Shown: positions 51,460 to 59,741 of the stretch, piece by piece | Numbering within the stretch: position 1 is the stretch's first letter | How the letters are laid out: each line of letters begins with the position of its first letter | Source of the DNA: Tous-C4FEB sp044356555 | GTDB taxonomy: Bacteria > Verrucomicrobiota > Verrucomicrobiia > Opitutales > Opitutaceae | Length of the DNA stretch: 64,000 nucleotides | Direction of reading: 5' to 3' | Assembly (NCBI GenBank): GCA_044356555.1 | Contig: JBIKWB010000011.1 | Location: 100,020-164,019 of the forward strand | The notes under the pieces: model-generated | What the model saw: the letters and a program-made list of their open reading frames with translations, nothing else | Told to the model about the DNA's origin: nothing | The model's database searches: none | Position numbers and translations under genes: made by a program

Positions 51460-51504
51460 TGTGACACAAATGCCATCAAATCGTGACATTCGGGCCCTAG
51501 TTTG
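51460..51504 (+). promoter_or_regulatory. Pho box upstream of the porin-pst-pho genes
   Basis: GTGAC at 51461-51465 and 51483-51487 are exactly 22 bp (two 11-bp turns) apart; the intermediate unit (TGCCATC, 51471-51477) is degenerate. A -10-like CTAGTT lies at about 51497-51502. The porin start is at 51523. Same motif and spacing as at 44991-45017, and in front of the pst operon where a PhoB site is expected. Confidence 0.65.
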
Positions 51505-51522
51505 CCCCTGTTGCGGGGCTAC

Positions 51523-52857
51523 ATGATGACAAAAGCATACCAAATAAACCAACGATCCCTTCCAAAACGCCTCGCGGTCGCTCTCGGCTTAGCGTTTTCA
51601 GCCGCTGCGGCTTTTGCTCAGGACAGCGGTCCATTAATTGATCTGTTGGTCCGCAAGGGCATCGTTACCGATCAGGAAGCGGAGGAACTCCGGGTGGAAC
51701 TCCTGAAGGATTTTACGGCCAATTCGTCGGCCGGAAAATTGAACCTTAGCTCGTCGCTATCTGAGTTCAAACTATCGGGCGACCTGCGCATGCGTTACGA
51801 AGCAAACAGTCAAACGCCCGAGCTTGCTACCGGTGGTGCCCCGGTGAGCAATGAGACTTCCCGCCAACGTCTTCGATTCAGATTCAACGGAGATTTTTTA
51901 CTGCAAAAAGGATGGAATGCCGGTTTCGCCCTCGAAACCACCCAAGCGTCGGATTCGGGTAACCAAACCTTCACGGGTGGGGCCGACGACTACGGAATTT
52001 TCCTAACCCGCGCCTACATCGGGTGGCAGCCCAATTTGAACTGGTCGTTCGCAATCGGGAAACAAAAGAATCCGTTTTTAACCACCGATCTCCGTTGGGA
52101 TTCCGATATCAACCCGCAAGGTCTGTTTCAGGGCTACAAAATGATGCTTGGGGTAAAGGACACCCTCGAGTTTCGGGCGATGCAGCACTTTATGTTCGAA
52201 AACAACGAGCAACTCATCGGACCGGCGGGACGCGACGCCTGGATGTTTGAGCAACAGGCCGTCTACACCCGTTGGTTTGCGCCGGAGAATTTGAGCAATG
52301 TTATCTTCGCTGTCGGCTATAACGCCTACAGCCAATCCACGATGACCGGGCTACTGAATTCTGCAGCGTTTGCCGGTTCGACCCGGGCTCAGAACTACGG
52401 GACGCTCACGGGCGAAGTGAATCTAGCCAGGATCAACGGCGACGGCACAGCGTTAAAATTTTACTGGGACGGATCTTATAATTTCACCGGCGACACCCGC
52501 GCCTACCGGGTTTATACTCTCAACCGGTCCGTGTTCGACGCCGGCAAGAGCGCGTGGCTTGTTGGCCTCGGTTACAGCTATGGCACGGGTAAGATCCAAG
52601 GCGATTACAGCGCCCGTCTCGATTACCGGGAAGTCGGCGTCAGCGCGATCGACCCGAACATCAACGATTCCGATTGGGGTTTCGGTAAGACGAATCAGAA
52701 GGGGCTTAAGCTCGCCCTCGCCTACAACGTCAACGATTTCACCAATTTTAACGTTACCTACTTCGACACCAAAATTATCGATGAAAAGATGACCTTTGCG
52801 CTTGGTAACTTGAATCGTTCCCACGAGTTGCTGGTCGATCTCGTGCTCAAGTTCTAA
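51523..52857 (+). CDS. Putative outer-membrane porin (Porin_5-like)
   Basis: 444 residues from ATG 51523 (a second ATG directly follows). Signal peptide through AAAAFAQ. Then a short coiled segment GPLIDLLVRKGIVTDQEAEELRVELL that recurs in porins of this type, followed by an amphipathic beta-barrel (KLSGDLRMRYEANS, RLRFRFNGDFLLQKG, YIGWQPNLNWSFAIGKQKNP) and a terminal Phe (LLVDLVLKF) for BAM recognition. Located 32 bp before pstS and behind a Pho box, so it is probably a phosphate-starvation porin comparable in role to PhoE/OprP, though not a homologue by eye. Confidence 0.82.
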   Translation: MMTKAYQINQRSLPKRLAVALGLAFSAAAAFAQDSGPLIDLLVRKGIVTDQEAEELRVELLKDFTANSSAGKLNLSSSLSEFKLSGDLRMRYEANSQTPELATGGAPVSNETSRQRLRFRFNGDFLLQKGWNAGFALETTQASDSGNQTFTGGADDYGIFLTRAYIGWQPNLNWSFAIGKQKNPFLTTDLRWDSDINPQGLFQGYKMMLGVKDTLEFRAMQHFMFENNEQLIGPAGRDAWMFEQQAVYTRWFAPENLSNVIFAVGYNAYSQSTMTGLLNSAAFAGSTRAQNYGTLTGEVNLARINGDGTALKFYWDGSYNFTGDTRAYRVYTLNRSVFDAGKSAWLVGLGYSYGTGKIQGDYSARLDYREVGVSAIDPNINDSDWGFGKTNQKGLKLALAYNVNDFTNFNVTYFDTKIIDEKMTFALGNLNRSHELLVDLVLKF

Positions 52858-52889
52858 CCTTTTCGTCCAAGAATTATAAACTCAATCCT

Positions 52890-53696
52890 ATGAAATTTTC
52901 CCCCTTCCTTTTCGCCGCACTCACCTTGGTTTCCACGGTCTCGGCACAGCGCCTTGTTATCAAGGGTTCCGATACACTCGGGGCCAAGCTCGTCCCCACC
53001 ATGGCGGAGGAGTATAAGGTCAAGAATCCCGGAGTCTCCTTTGAGATCGCGGCCGAAGGTTCAACCACTGGCATCTCGGCGATGATCGACGGCACCGCTC
53101 AGATCGGGATGTCGTCCCGCCGCGCCAAAACAACAGAGGTGTCTGCGGCCCAAGCCAAGGGTGTGACCATGAAACCCATCATCGTCTGCTACGACGGCAT
53201 GGCGGTTTGCTTAAACGCGAACAATCCGGTGAAGAATCTGACCCGCCGGCAGGTCGAACAGATCTTTACGGGCGACATCACCGATTGGTCGGCAGTGGGC
53301 GGCAAGGCAGGCAAGATTTCCATCTATACCCGCAACACCTCCTCGGGCACCTATTCAGATTGGAAAGACCTTGCGATGAAGAAGCGTGATTATGCGGGTT
53401 CTTCGCAAAAGATGGCCGGCAATGAGCAAATCGCCGCGGAAGTGGCGAAAAATGCCAACGGAATCGGCTACCTCGGTCTCGCCTATATCAATGCCGAGGG
53501 AATCAAGATCGTGCCGATCGATGGCGTGACCGCGAACAAGGAGACCATCTTGAGCAAGAAGTATCCGTACGCGCGTCCGACCTTTTTTTACACCAACGGC
53601 GAACCGACGGGCGAAGCAGCCAAGTTCATCGACTTTGCCCTCGGCGCCGAGGGGCAGAAGATCGTCGAGAAGGTCGGTTTTATCACCCTCAAGTAA
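52890..53696 (+). CDS. pstS: Phosphate ABC transporter substrate-binding protein (first copy)
   Basis: 268 residues, signal peptide (MKFSPFLFAALTLVSTVSAQ). Phosphate-binding signatures: IKGSDTLGAKLVPTMAEEY, AAEGSTTGI, MSSRRAKTTE, and the loop YTRNTSSGTYSDWKDL. Captures Pi in the periplasm for PstCAB. About 80% identical by eye to the second copy at 53777-54583. Second gene of the porin-pst-pho string. Confidence 0.95.
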   Translation: MKFSPFLFAALTLVSTVSAQRLVIKGSDTLGAKLVPTMAEEYKVKNPGVSFEIAAEGSTTGISAMIDGTAQIGMSSRRAKTTEVSAAQAKGVTMKPIIVCYDGMAVCLNANNPVKNLTRRQVEQIFTGDITDWSAVGGKAGKISIYTRNTSSGTYSDWKDLAMKKRDYAGSSQKMAGNEQIAAEVAKNANGIGYLGLAYINAEGIKIVPIDGVTANKETILSKKYPYARPTFFYTNGEPTGEAAKFIDFALGAEGQKIVEKVGFITLK

Positions 53697-53776
53697 CCAC
53701 GCATGGCCTTGGACTTTCGCCGGGTGGTGCAAGTCCGAGGTTTCAATCGTCGCAACTGGTTCCGTCACTCCCTCCC

Positions 53777-54583
53777 ATGAAGAAACTCCTCCTGCTAGCG
53801 GTCGGTCTCGCGTGCGTCTCGCACGCTTTTGCTCAAAAATTGGTGATCAAAGGCTCGGACACGCTCGGAGCGAAGTTCGTCCCAACCCTCGCCGAAGAAT
53901 ACAAGGTCCGAAATCCCGGCGCCTCATTTGAGATTGCGGCCGAAGGGTCGACGACGGGCATCACCGCCATCATCCAAGGCACGGCGGATATCGGCATGTC
54001 GTCGCGGGAAGTGAAGGCGACGGAAATTTCCTCCGCTCAAGCCAAAGGTGTAACCCTCAAGCCCACGATTGTCGCCTATGACGGCTTGGCGGTGATCGTG
54101 AACGCCAAGAATCCCATCTCGAAGCTCACGTTGCGCCAAGTTGAACAGATTTTCACCGGTGACGTTACCGACTGGTCGGCCGTCGGCGGTCCAAAAGGAA
54201 ATTTTTCAATCTACACCCGCAACACGGCGTCGGGCACCTACTCGGACTGGAAGGAACTCGCGATGAAGAAACGTGATTACGCGAAGTCCTCGCAAAAGAT
54301 GGCCGGCAACGAGCAGATCGCCTCCGAGGTCGCCAAAAACCCGAACGGGATTGGTTATGTCGGTCTCGCCTACATTCAGGCCGAGGGCATCAAGGTGATC
54401 GCTATCAACGGTCATCTTCCGACCAAAGCAGAAGTCTTGGCCAAAAAGTATCCCTACGCCCGACCGACCTTTTATTACACCAACGGCGAGCCTAAGGGCG
54501 AGCTCGCCAAGTTCGTGGACTTCACCCTTGGCGCTGAAGGGAAGAAAATCGCCGAGAAAGTTGGTTTTGTGCCGGTGCCCTGA
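53777..54583 (+). CDS. pstS: Phosphate ABC transporter substrate-binding protein (second copy)
   Basis: 268 residues with its own signal peptide (MKKLLLLAVGLACVSHAFAQ). Same binding signatures as the first copy (KGSDTLGAKFVPTLAEEY, EGSTTGI, MSSREVKATE, YTRNTASGTYSDWKEL). Differences are spread along the protein. Paralogues like these may differ in affinity or expression. A GC-rich hairpin at 54605-54623 separates it from pstC. Confidence 0.95.
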   Translation: MKKLLLLAVGLACVSHAFAQKLVIKGSDTLGAKFVPTLAEEYKVRNPGASFEIAAEGSTTGITAIIQGTADIGMSSREVKATEISSAQAKGVTLKPTIVAYDGLAVIVNAKNPISKLTLRQVEQIFTGDVTDWSAVGGPKGNFSIYTRNTASGTYSDWKELAMKKRDYAKSSQKMAGNEQIASEVAKNPNGIGYVGLAYIQAEGIKVIAINGHLPTKAEVLAKKYPYARPTFYYTNGEPKGELAKFVDFTLGAEGKKIAEKVGFVPVP

Positions 54584-54604
54584 TCGTCATGCGATTGTGA
54601 CGTT

Positions 54605-54623
54605 GGGCCGCTTGACGCGGCCC
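54605..54623 (+). promoter_or_regulatory. Intercistronic hairpin between second pstS and pstC
   Basis: Perfect 7-bp stem GGGCCGC/GCGGCCC with 5-nt loop TTGAC, 22 bp after the pstS stop. No T-run follows, so it is more likely an mRNA-stabilising or partial-attenuation structure that keeps binding protein in excess over the membrane subunits than a full terminator. Confidence 0.55.
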
Positions 54624-54678
54624 GACGTCGATCTTCTCTCGCCCTAAACAATCGGCCCATCCTCTTCGCCCCGTTTAC

Positions 54679-56280
54679 ATGGACGCTCCCCGACCGGCTC
54701 AAGACCCGGAATTTCTCGTCAACAAAACGCGGGTGCGGTTGCTCGGCCTTTCCTTTGACGACGCGGTGAAGATCTTTTTCGGAGGGAACGCGTTCATCTC
54801 AGTGGTGGTGCTGACGCTGATCACCTATTTTCTCTTCCAAGAAGGATTCGGTTTTTTCAGCCAAAACCACCGTAGCCTGCTCACTTACCGCCAAGCGGGC
54901 TTGGAGTATGTGGACTATATTCGGCAGCAGGAGACGGGGCATACCGCCCTGAACCGTTATCTGGCCGATCTGCGCCTGCGGGAGTTTAACGAGTTCGTCT
55001 CGGTCCAGAAGCTCGATATCGAAACCGCCAACGCCCGACTGGCGTCGTTCGACGATTTTGCCGGACACTTCGCCGACAGCGTCGATCCGCTGCGCGGAAT
55101 GATTTCGGACCTCACGGATCAAGCCACCGCGATCAAGACCAAGTTTCTGGTCGCAGAGGACAAAAAAGTGGAGCGCGAACAATTGCTCGCCGTTGGCAAA
55201 ACGGACGAAGCGGCGGCAGTAAAAATTGATATCATCGACTTCCCGGCGGAACTCAAAGTCCTGACCGACACCTTGCCCCTTTACCGGACGGCGAGCGCGG
55301 AATTTGCGGTCAAACTCATGGCTGCTTTGGACAAGGCTCCGCCGATGCCTACGCCCGAACTCACGTCCCGGCTGGATCGTCTGCGGCAACTCACAAAGGA
55401 TTACATCGCCACGTTCCCCGCGACGCAGCGGCTTCTGGAGACGTGGGACTATACTCGGCCGATCCCTTGGTATCAGTCGGGACTTTCGTTTATCACCGGC
55501 AAGCAATGGCTGACGGCGAGCTTCTGGCAGGACTTCTATGGCATCGTGCCGTTGTTCATGGGATCCTTTATGGTCTCGCTGGTGGCGCTCGCGCTCGCGG
55601 TGCCGTTCGGAGTCGGTGCGGCGATTTACGTCAACCAAATGGCCTCGGCGCGGGAGCAACGGATAATCAAACCGTGCATCGAGTTCATCGCCGCGTTTCC
55701 CTCCGTGGTGCTCGGATTCTTTGGCATCGCGGTACTGGGCGAGACGTTGCGCCTGCTCTCGCAGCAAGAATGGCTCGCGTGGGTGCCGGGATTTCCGTTC
55801 AGCGAACGGCTCAACATTCTTACGGCGGGCTGTTTGCTCGCATTGATCGCGGTACCCACGATTTTCACCCTGGCCGAAGATGCACTGCAGAATGTGCCCA
55901 AGGCGTTTAAAGAAGCCTCGTTCGCCCTTGGAGCGACCCGGTTGCAGACGATCGTCCGCATCATCGTGCCCGCTTCGCTTTCCGGGATCATCTCCGCTGT
56001 GTTGCTCGGCCTGGGCCGCGTGATCGGCGAAACGATGGTCGTGCTGCTCTGTGCGGGTAACCGGATCGCGATCCCGGATTTTACAGCCGGACTCGCCGTG
56101 ATCACGCAGCCGGTGCACACGATGACGGGAATCATCGCGCAGGAGATGGGGGAAGTGGTGCAGGGGAGCATCCATTACCGCGCGCTGTTTGTCGTTGGCC
56201 TGGTGCTCTTCTTTCTCTCGCTGACGATCAATTTCCTCGCCCAGAAAATCGTGCGGAAATACCGCATTTCGATCGGCTGA
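54679..56280 (+). CDS. pstC: Phosphate ABC transporter permease PstC with enlarged extracytoplasmic domain
   Basis: 533 residues against ~300-330 usual. A first membrane helix (AFISVVVLTLITYFLF) is followed by about 220 extra residues (~55-275), helical and charged (LADLRLREFNEFVSVQKLDIETAN...), before the normal permease core starting FYGIVPLFMGSFMVSLVALALAVPFGVGAAIY. The ATPase-contact loop is EASFALGATRLQTIVRIIVP and the family-typical LGRVIGETMVVLL is present. The insertion should be periplasmic, near docked PstS. Followed by pstA after 4 bp. Confidence 0.92.
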   Translation: MDAPRPAQDPEFLVNKTRVRLLGLSFDDAVKIFFGGNAFISVVVLTLITYFLFQEGFGFFSQNHRSLLTYRQAGLEYVDYIRQQETGHTALNRYLADLRLREFNEFVSVQKLDIETANARLASFDDFAGHFADSVDPLRGMISDLTDQATAIKTKFLVAEDKKVEREQLLAVGKTDEAAAVKIDIIDFPAELKVLTDTLPLYRTASAEFAVKLMAALDKAPPMPTPELTSRLDRLRQLTKDYIATFPATQRLLETWDYTRPIPWYQSGLSFITGKQWLTASFWQDFYGIVPLFMGSFMVSLVALALAVPFGVGAAIYVNQMASAREQRIIKPCIEFIAAFPSVVLGFFGIAVLGETLRLLSQQEWLAWVPGFPFSERLNILTAGCLLALIAVPTIFTLAEDALQNVPKAFKEASFALGATRLQTIVRIIVPASLSGIISAVLLGLGRVIGETMVVLLCAGNRIAIPDFTAGLAVITQPVHTMTGIIAQEMGEVVQGSIHYRALFVVGLVLFFLSLTINFLAQKIVRKYRISIG

Positions 56281-56284
56281 CCCC

Positions 56285-57331
56285 ATGAGCGCTCCCGTCC
56301 GTCACGCCTTCTCGGCCCAAATCAACAACGCCCGCCGCTGGGAAGCTGCCGCCGTTTGGATTTTTCGCTGTGTGACCTACACGGTTTTGCTCTGCGGCGC
56401 TTTGGTGTTCGGAAAGATAGTTTTCCAAGGCTCGCAAACGGTCTTCACCACCGAGGCGCCGTTCATCAACACGGCGTTTTTCACGGAGTCACCGGAGACC
56501 CTGCACGTCTTCGAATTTGACGGAAAGAAAATGGAGCTCGGTGACCATGACTTCCGGGCGTTTAAAGCGGCCAACCCGACGGCCAAGGACCTCAAGTCGG
56601 AAACGTATGTTTATTCCGCCGGAGGAATTTTTCCCGCAATCGCCGGGACGGTATTACTCGTGCTCGGGTCGATGACCATCGCTCTGACGTTGGGCGTCAG
56701 TGCGGCAATTTATTTGAGCGAGTATGCGACCCAAGGCCGGGTGGTGACGGCGATTCGGATTTCGATTCTGAATCTCGCCGGCGTACCCTCGATTGTTTTC
56801 GGGCTCTTCGGGGTCGGGCTTTTTGTGATTTTCCTCAATTGGAACGTGTCGCTGCTGGCCGGTTGGTTCACCCTCGCATTGATGGTATTGCCGGTCGTGA
56901 TCACCGCATCGGAGGAATCCCTCAAATCGGTGCCGCAGGGCTTCAGGGAAGGTGCGCTCGCTCTCGGTGCGACCAAGTGGCAGACCATCCGCACCAATGT
57001 GCTGCCCTACGCCATGCCGGGCATCCTGACCTCTTCGATTCTTGGAATCGCACGGGTCGCCGGGGAGACGGCACCAATTATGTTCACTGCGGCCTATGCC
57101 ATGCGCGACAAGCTGCCGTGGGAGGACCTTGAGGGTTATGGCGACTTTGTCTTCCAAGGGGTGATGGCGCTCCCGTATCACATCTATGTCGTGAGCTCGA
57201 AGATCCCGCAGAACGAGTACACCGAGCGCGTCCAGTATGGCACCGCCTTCGTTTTTCTAATGATCGTCGCCATGATCGCAACGACCTCCATTCTGCTCCG
57301 CAATCACCTGCGTAAACGTTATCGTTGGTAA
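56285..57331 (+). CDS. pstA: Phosphate ABC transporter permease PstA
   Basis: 348 residues, longer than the usual ~280-300. After the first helix (CVTYTVLLCGALVFGKIVF) about 75 extra residues (SPETLHVFEFDGKKMELGDHDF...) face the periplasm, paralleling the insertion in PstC. The core is normal: GVSAAIYLSEYATQGRV, GVPSIVFGLFGVGLFVIF, EGALALGATKWQTIRTNVLPYAMPGILTSSILGIARVAGETAPI. Co-transcribed with pstC and pstB. Confidence 0.93.
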   Translation: MSAPVRHAFSAQINNARRWEAAAVWIFRCVTYTVLLCGALVFGKIVFQGSQTVFTTEAPFINTAFFTESPETLHVFEFDGKKMELGDHDFRAFKAANPTAKDLKSETYVYSAGGIFPAIAGTVLLVLGSMTIALTLGVSAAIYLSEYATQGRVVTAIRISILNLAGVPSIVFGLFGVGLFVIFLNWNVSLLAGWFTLALMVLPVVITASEESLKSVPQGFREGALALGATKWQTIRTNVLPYAMPGILTSSILGIARVAGETAPIMFTAAYAMRDKLPWEDLEGYGDFVFQGVMALPYHIYVVSSKIPQNEYTERVQYGTAFVFLMIVAMIATTSILLRNHLRKRYRW

Positions 57332-57353
57332 CTCTGTTCTTCGACCGTCCCTC

Positions 57354-58244
57354 ATGCACGCTCGCCCCGCTTCCGCTTCCGCCATGGATATCAGCCCTTC
57401 TGCGACTCCGCCGCCGGCGGCCCGCCCTCTCGCCACGGCCCCCTCCCGGGCCGCCAACGCACCGGGCGGTGCGACGGCGCCCGCCGGTTCCTCGCTTATC
57501 GACATCGACCACGTCAATTTCTTCTACGGCCCGTCTCAGGCGCTGCATGATATCAGCCTCCAAATCGAGGAGAAGAAGGTGACCGCGTTCATCGGGCCTT
57601 CCGGTTGCGGGAAGTCGACGCTCCTCCGTTGCCTCAATCGCATGAACGACCTGATCGAAGGCACGCGGGTCTCCGGCGGGAAAATCAAGATCCGCGGTGT
57701 CGACATTTACGATCCCTCGGTTGACGTAATCGAACTTAGAAAACGGGTCGGCATGGTCTTTCAAAAGTCCAATCCGTTCCCGAAATCCATTTATGAAAAC
57801 ATCACCTACGGCCTTCGGCTGCAGGGACGTTCCAATAAGGCAGACCTCGACGCCGTAGTCGAAAAATCCCTCCGGGGCGCCGCGCTGTGGGATGAGGTCA
57901 AGGACCGCCTCCACTCGTCCGGTCTGGGTCTTTCGGGCGGCCAGCAGCAGCGACTCTGCATCGCCCGCGCGATCGCGGTTGAGCCTGAGATCATTTTGAT
58001 GGACGAGCCATGCGCGGCGCTCGATCCGATCGCCACGGTCAAGGTTGAGGAACTGATCCAATCGCTGCGCGAGCGCTACACCATCGTCATTGTCACCCAC
58101 AACATGCAGCAGGCCGCCCGGTGCTCCGACAAGACCGCCTTCTTCTACATCGGCAAACTCATCGAGTACGCCGACACCCGGAATATCTTCACGAAGCCTT
58201 CGAACCCCCAGACCGAGGCTTACGTCTCGGGCCGATTCGGCTGA
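57354..58244 (+). CDS. pstB: Phosphate ABC transporter ATPase PstB
   Basis: 296 residues. Walker A FIGPSGCGKSTLLRCLNRMNDL, PstB-specific VRGVDIYDPSVDVIELRKRVGMVFQKSNPFPKSIYEN (start of Q-loop region), signature LSGGQQQRLCIARAIAVEPEIILMDEPCAALDPI. An N-terminal extension of ~45 residues rich in Pro/Ala (MHARPASASAMDISPSATPPPAARPLA...) precedes the domain; ATG 57384 is an alternative start. Energises phosphate import through PstCA. Confidence 0.95.
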   Translation: MHARPASASAMDISPSATPPPAARPLATAPSRAANAPGGATAPAGSSLIDIDHVNFFYGPSQALHDISLQIEEKKVTAFIGPSGCGKSTLLRCLNRMNDLIEGTRVSGGKIKIRGVDIYDPSVDVIELRKRVGMVFQKSNPFPKSIYENITYGLRLQGRSNKADLDAVVEKSLRGAALWDEVKDRLHSSGLGLSGGQQQRLCIARAIAVEPEIILMDEPCAALDPIATVKVEELIQSLRERYTIVIVTHNMQQAARCSDKTAFFYIGKLIEYADTRNIFTKPSNPQTEAYVSGRFG

Positions 58245-58287
58245 GTCCGCCCTGCACGCCTGTCCTTCGTTCCGTCTCCCGTTACCC

Positions 58288-58977
58288 ATGACCCATTACT
58301 CCGAAGAAATGAACCGGCTCAAAGAGAGCCTCCTTGCGATGGCCAGCCACGCCGAGTCTGCCGTCGCCCGTGCGATGCGTGCCCTCGTGGACCGCGACGA
58401 CGCGCTAGCCCGGCAGGTTCAGGAGGACGACAATATTCTCGATCAATACGAGGTGGAGATCGACGACATTGCCATTCATCTCCTCACGAAGGCCCCGCTC
58501 GCTACCGAACTACGACTCATCACCGTCGCGATGAAAGTCTCGCAGAATCTCGAGCGCGTGGGCGACGAGGCGGTCACGATCACCCGTCGCGCGATCGATC
58601 TCGGCACCGAGCCGCAACTCAAGCCCTACGTTGACCTGCCGCGCATGGCGACGATGGCCATCGAGATGCTGCGCGACGCCATCACTGCTTTTATCAATCG
58701 CGACCCGGAGAAGGCCCGTGCGGTCGTGCCCCGCGACAAGGATGTCGATAACCTTAACCGCCAACTCCACCGCGAACTCTCGAGCTACATGGTCGAGCGT
58801 CCGTCAAATATCGGCCGCTGCCTCAATTTGATGGTAATCTCCAAAGCCATCGAGCGCATCGCCGACCACGCCGCCAATATTGCCGAGGAGGTCGTCTATC
58901 TCTACGAGGCGAAAGACATCCGTCATACCGGCGCCAAAACCAACGACTCTAATGAAACCGAAAATCCTGCTCGTTGA
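58288..58977 (+). CDS. phoU: Phosphate signalling protein PhoU
   Basis: 229 residues from ATG 58288 (MTHYSEEMNRLKESLLAMASHAE). Two PhoU three-helix bundles, each with the ExxxD metal-binding pattern (RVGDEAVTITRRAIDL and ERIADHAANIAEEVVYL). It links PstSCAB transport state to PhoR, keeping PhoB inactive when Pi is ample. Its 3' end overlaps phoB by 26 bp. Confidence 0.95.
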   Translation: MTHYSEEMNRLKESLLAMASHAESAVARAMRALVDRDDALARQVQEDDNILDQYEVEIDDIAIHLLTKAPLATELRLITVAMKVSQNLERVGDEAVTITRRAIDLGTEPQLKPYVDLPRMATMAIEMLRDAITAFINRDPEKARAVVPRDKDVDNLNRQLHRELSSYMVERPSNIGRCLNLMVISKAIERIADHAANIAEEVVYLYEAKDIRHTGAKTNDSNETENPAR

Positions 58978-59638
58978 TGACGAACCCGACGCCCTTGAGG
59001 TGCTAGGGTTTAAGTTACGTGAATCGGGGTTTGTCCCTCTTTTCGCCAAAGATGGCGCCCGCGCCCTCACCATCGCCCGGGACGAGCATCCCGCGCTGAT
59101 CGTGCTCGATTTGATGTTGCCCGAGGTCGATGGCCTGGAGGTGTGCAAAATCCTGCGTCGCGACGCCGCCACCGCCGGCATTCCCGTGCTGATGCTCACA
59201 GCGCGCGCGGCCGAGATGGATCGCGTGCTCGGGCTCGAGTTGGGCGCCGACGATTACGTCACCAAACCCTTTAGCCCCCGTGAGCTGGTGCTCCGAATCA
59301 AAAAACTGTTGGCCCGGGCGCAGACGAAGGACGACGTCGGGACCATGCTCCGGCTAGGTAGTCTAGAAATCGATGTGCCGCGCCATCACGTCACCTTGGG
59401 CGGCGCGCCGCTGGTTTTGACCGCGACGGAGTTTAAACTGCTCGAAATTCTGCTGCGCCGACGCGGTCGCGTGCAGTCGCGTGACCGCCTCCTGCAAGAT
59501 GTGTGGGGCTACGACAATCCGATCGACAGCCGCACGGTGGACACCCACATGCGCCGTCTGCGGGAAAAACTCGGCGACACCGCCCGTTTCCTGGAAACTG
59601 TGCGCGGCGTAGGTTATCGCTGCCTCGCCGACGAGTGA
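58952..59638 (+). CDS. phoB: Response regulator PhoB (OmpR family)
   Basis: 228 residues from ATG 58952, inside the phoU 3' end. Receiver domain: ILLVDDEPDALEVLGF, phosphoacceptor Asp in LIVLDLMLPEVDGLE (about residue 51) and conserved Lys in YVTKPFSP. C-terminal winged helix: LTATEFKLLEILLRRRGRVQSRDRLLQDVWGYD, SRTVDTHMRRLREKLGD. Likely binds the GTGAC repeats at 44991 and 51461. Confidence 0.93.
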   Translation: MKPKILLVDDEPDALEVLGFKLRESGFVPLFAKDGARALTIARDEHPALIVLDLMLPEVDGLEVCKILRRDAATAGIPVLMLTARAAEMDRVLGLELGADDYVTKPFSPRELVLRIKKLLARAQTKDDVGTMLRLGSLEIDVPRHHVTLGGAPLVLTATEFKLLEILLRRRGRVQSRDRLLQDVWGYDNPIDSRTVDTHMRRLREKLGDTARFLETVRGVGYRCLADE

Positions 59639-59741
59639 GGACCCTTCTCCTCAGAACGGGCCCCGCCGGCAGCGACGCCGCCTGCGCCAAATCGACTGGT
59701 GCGGATGCGGTGTTGGTCCGACTCTAATTCCGCCGGCTACC

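Noticed and set aside
54586..54601. GTCAT and GTGAC near the second pstS stop as an internal Pho box
   Set aside because: Only one GTGAC, with no further unit at 11 or 22 bp; better explained by the adjacent hairpin region.
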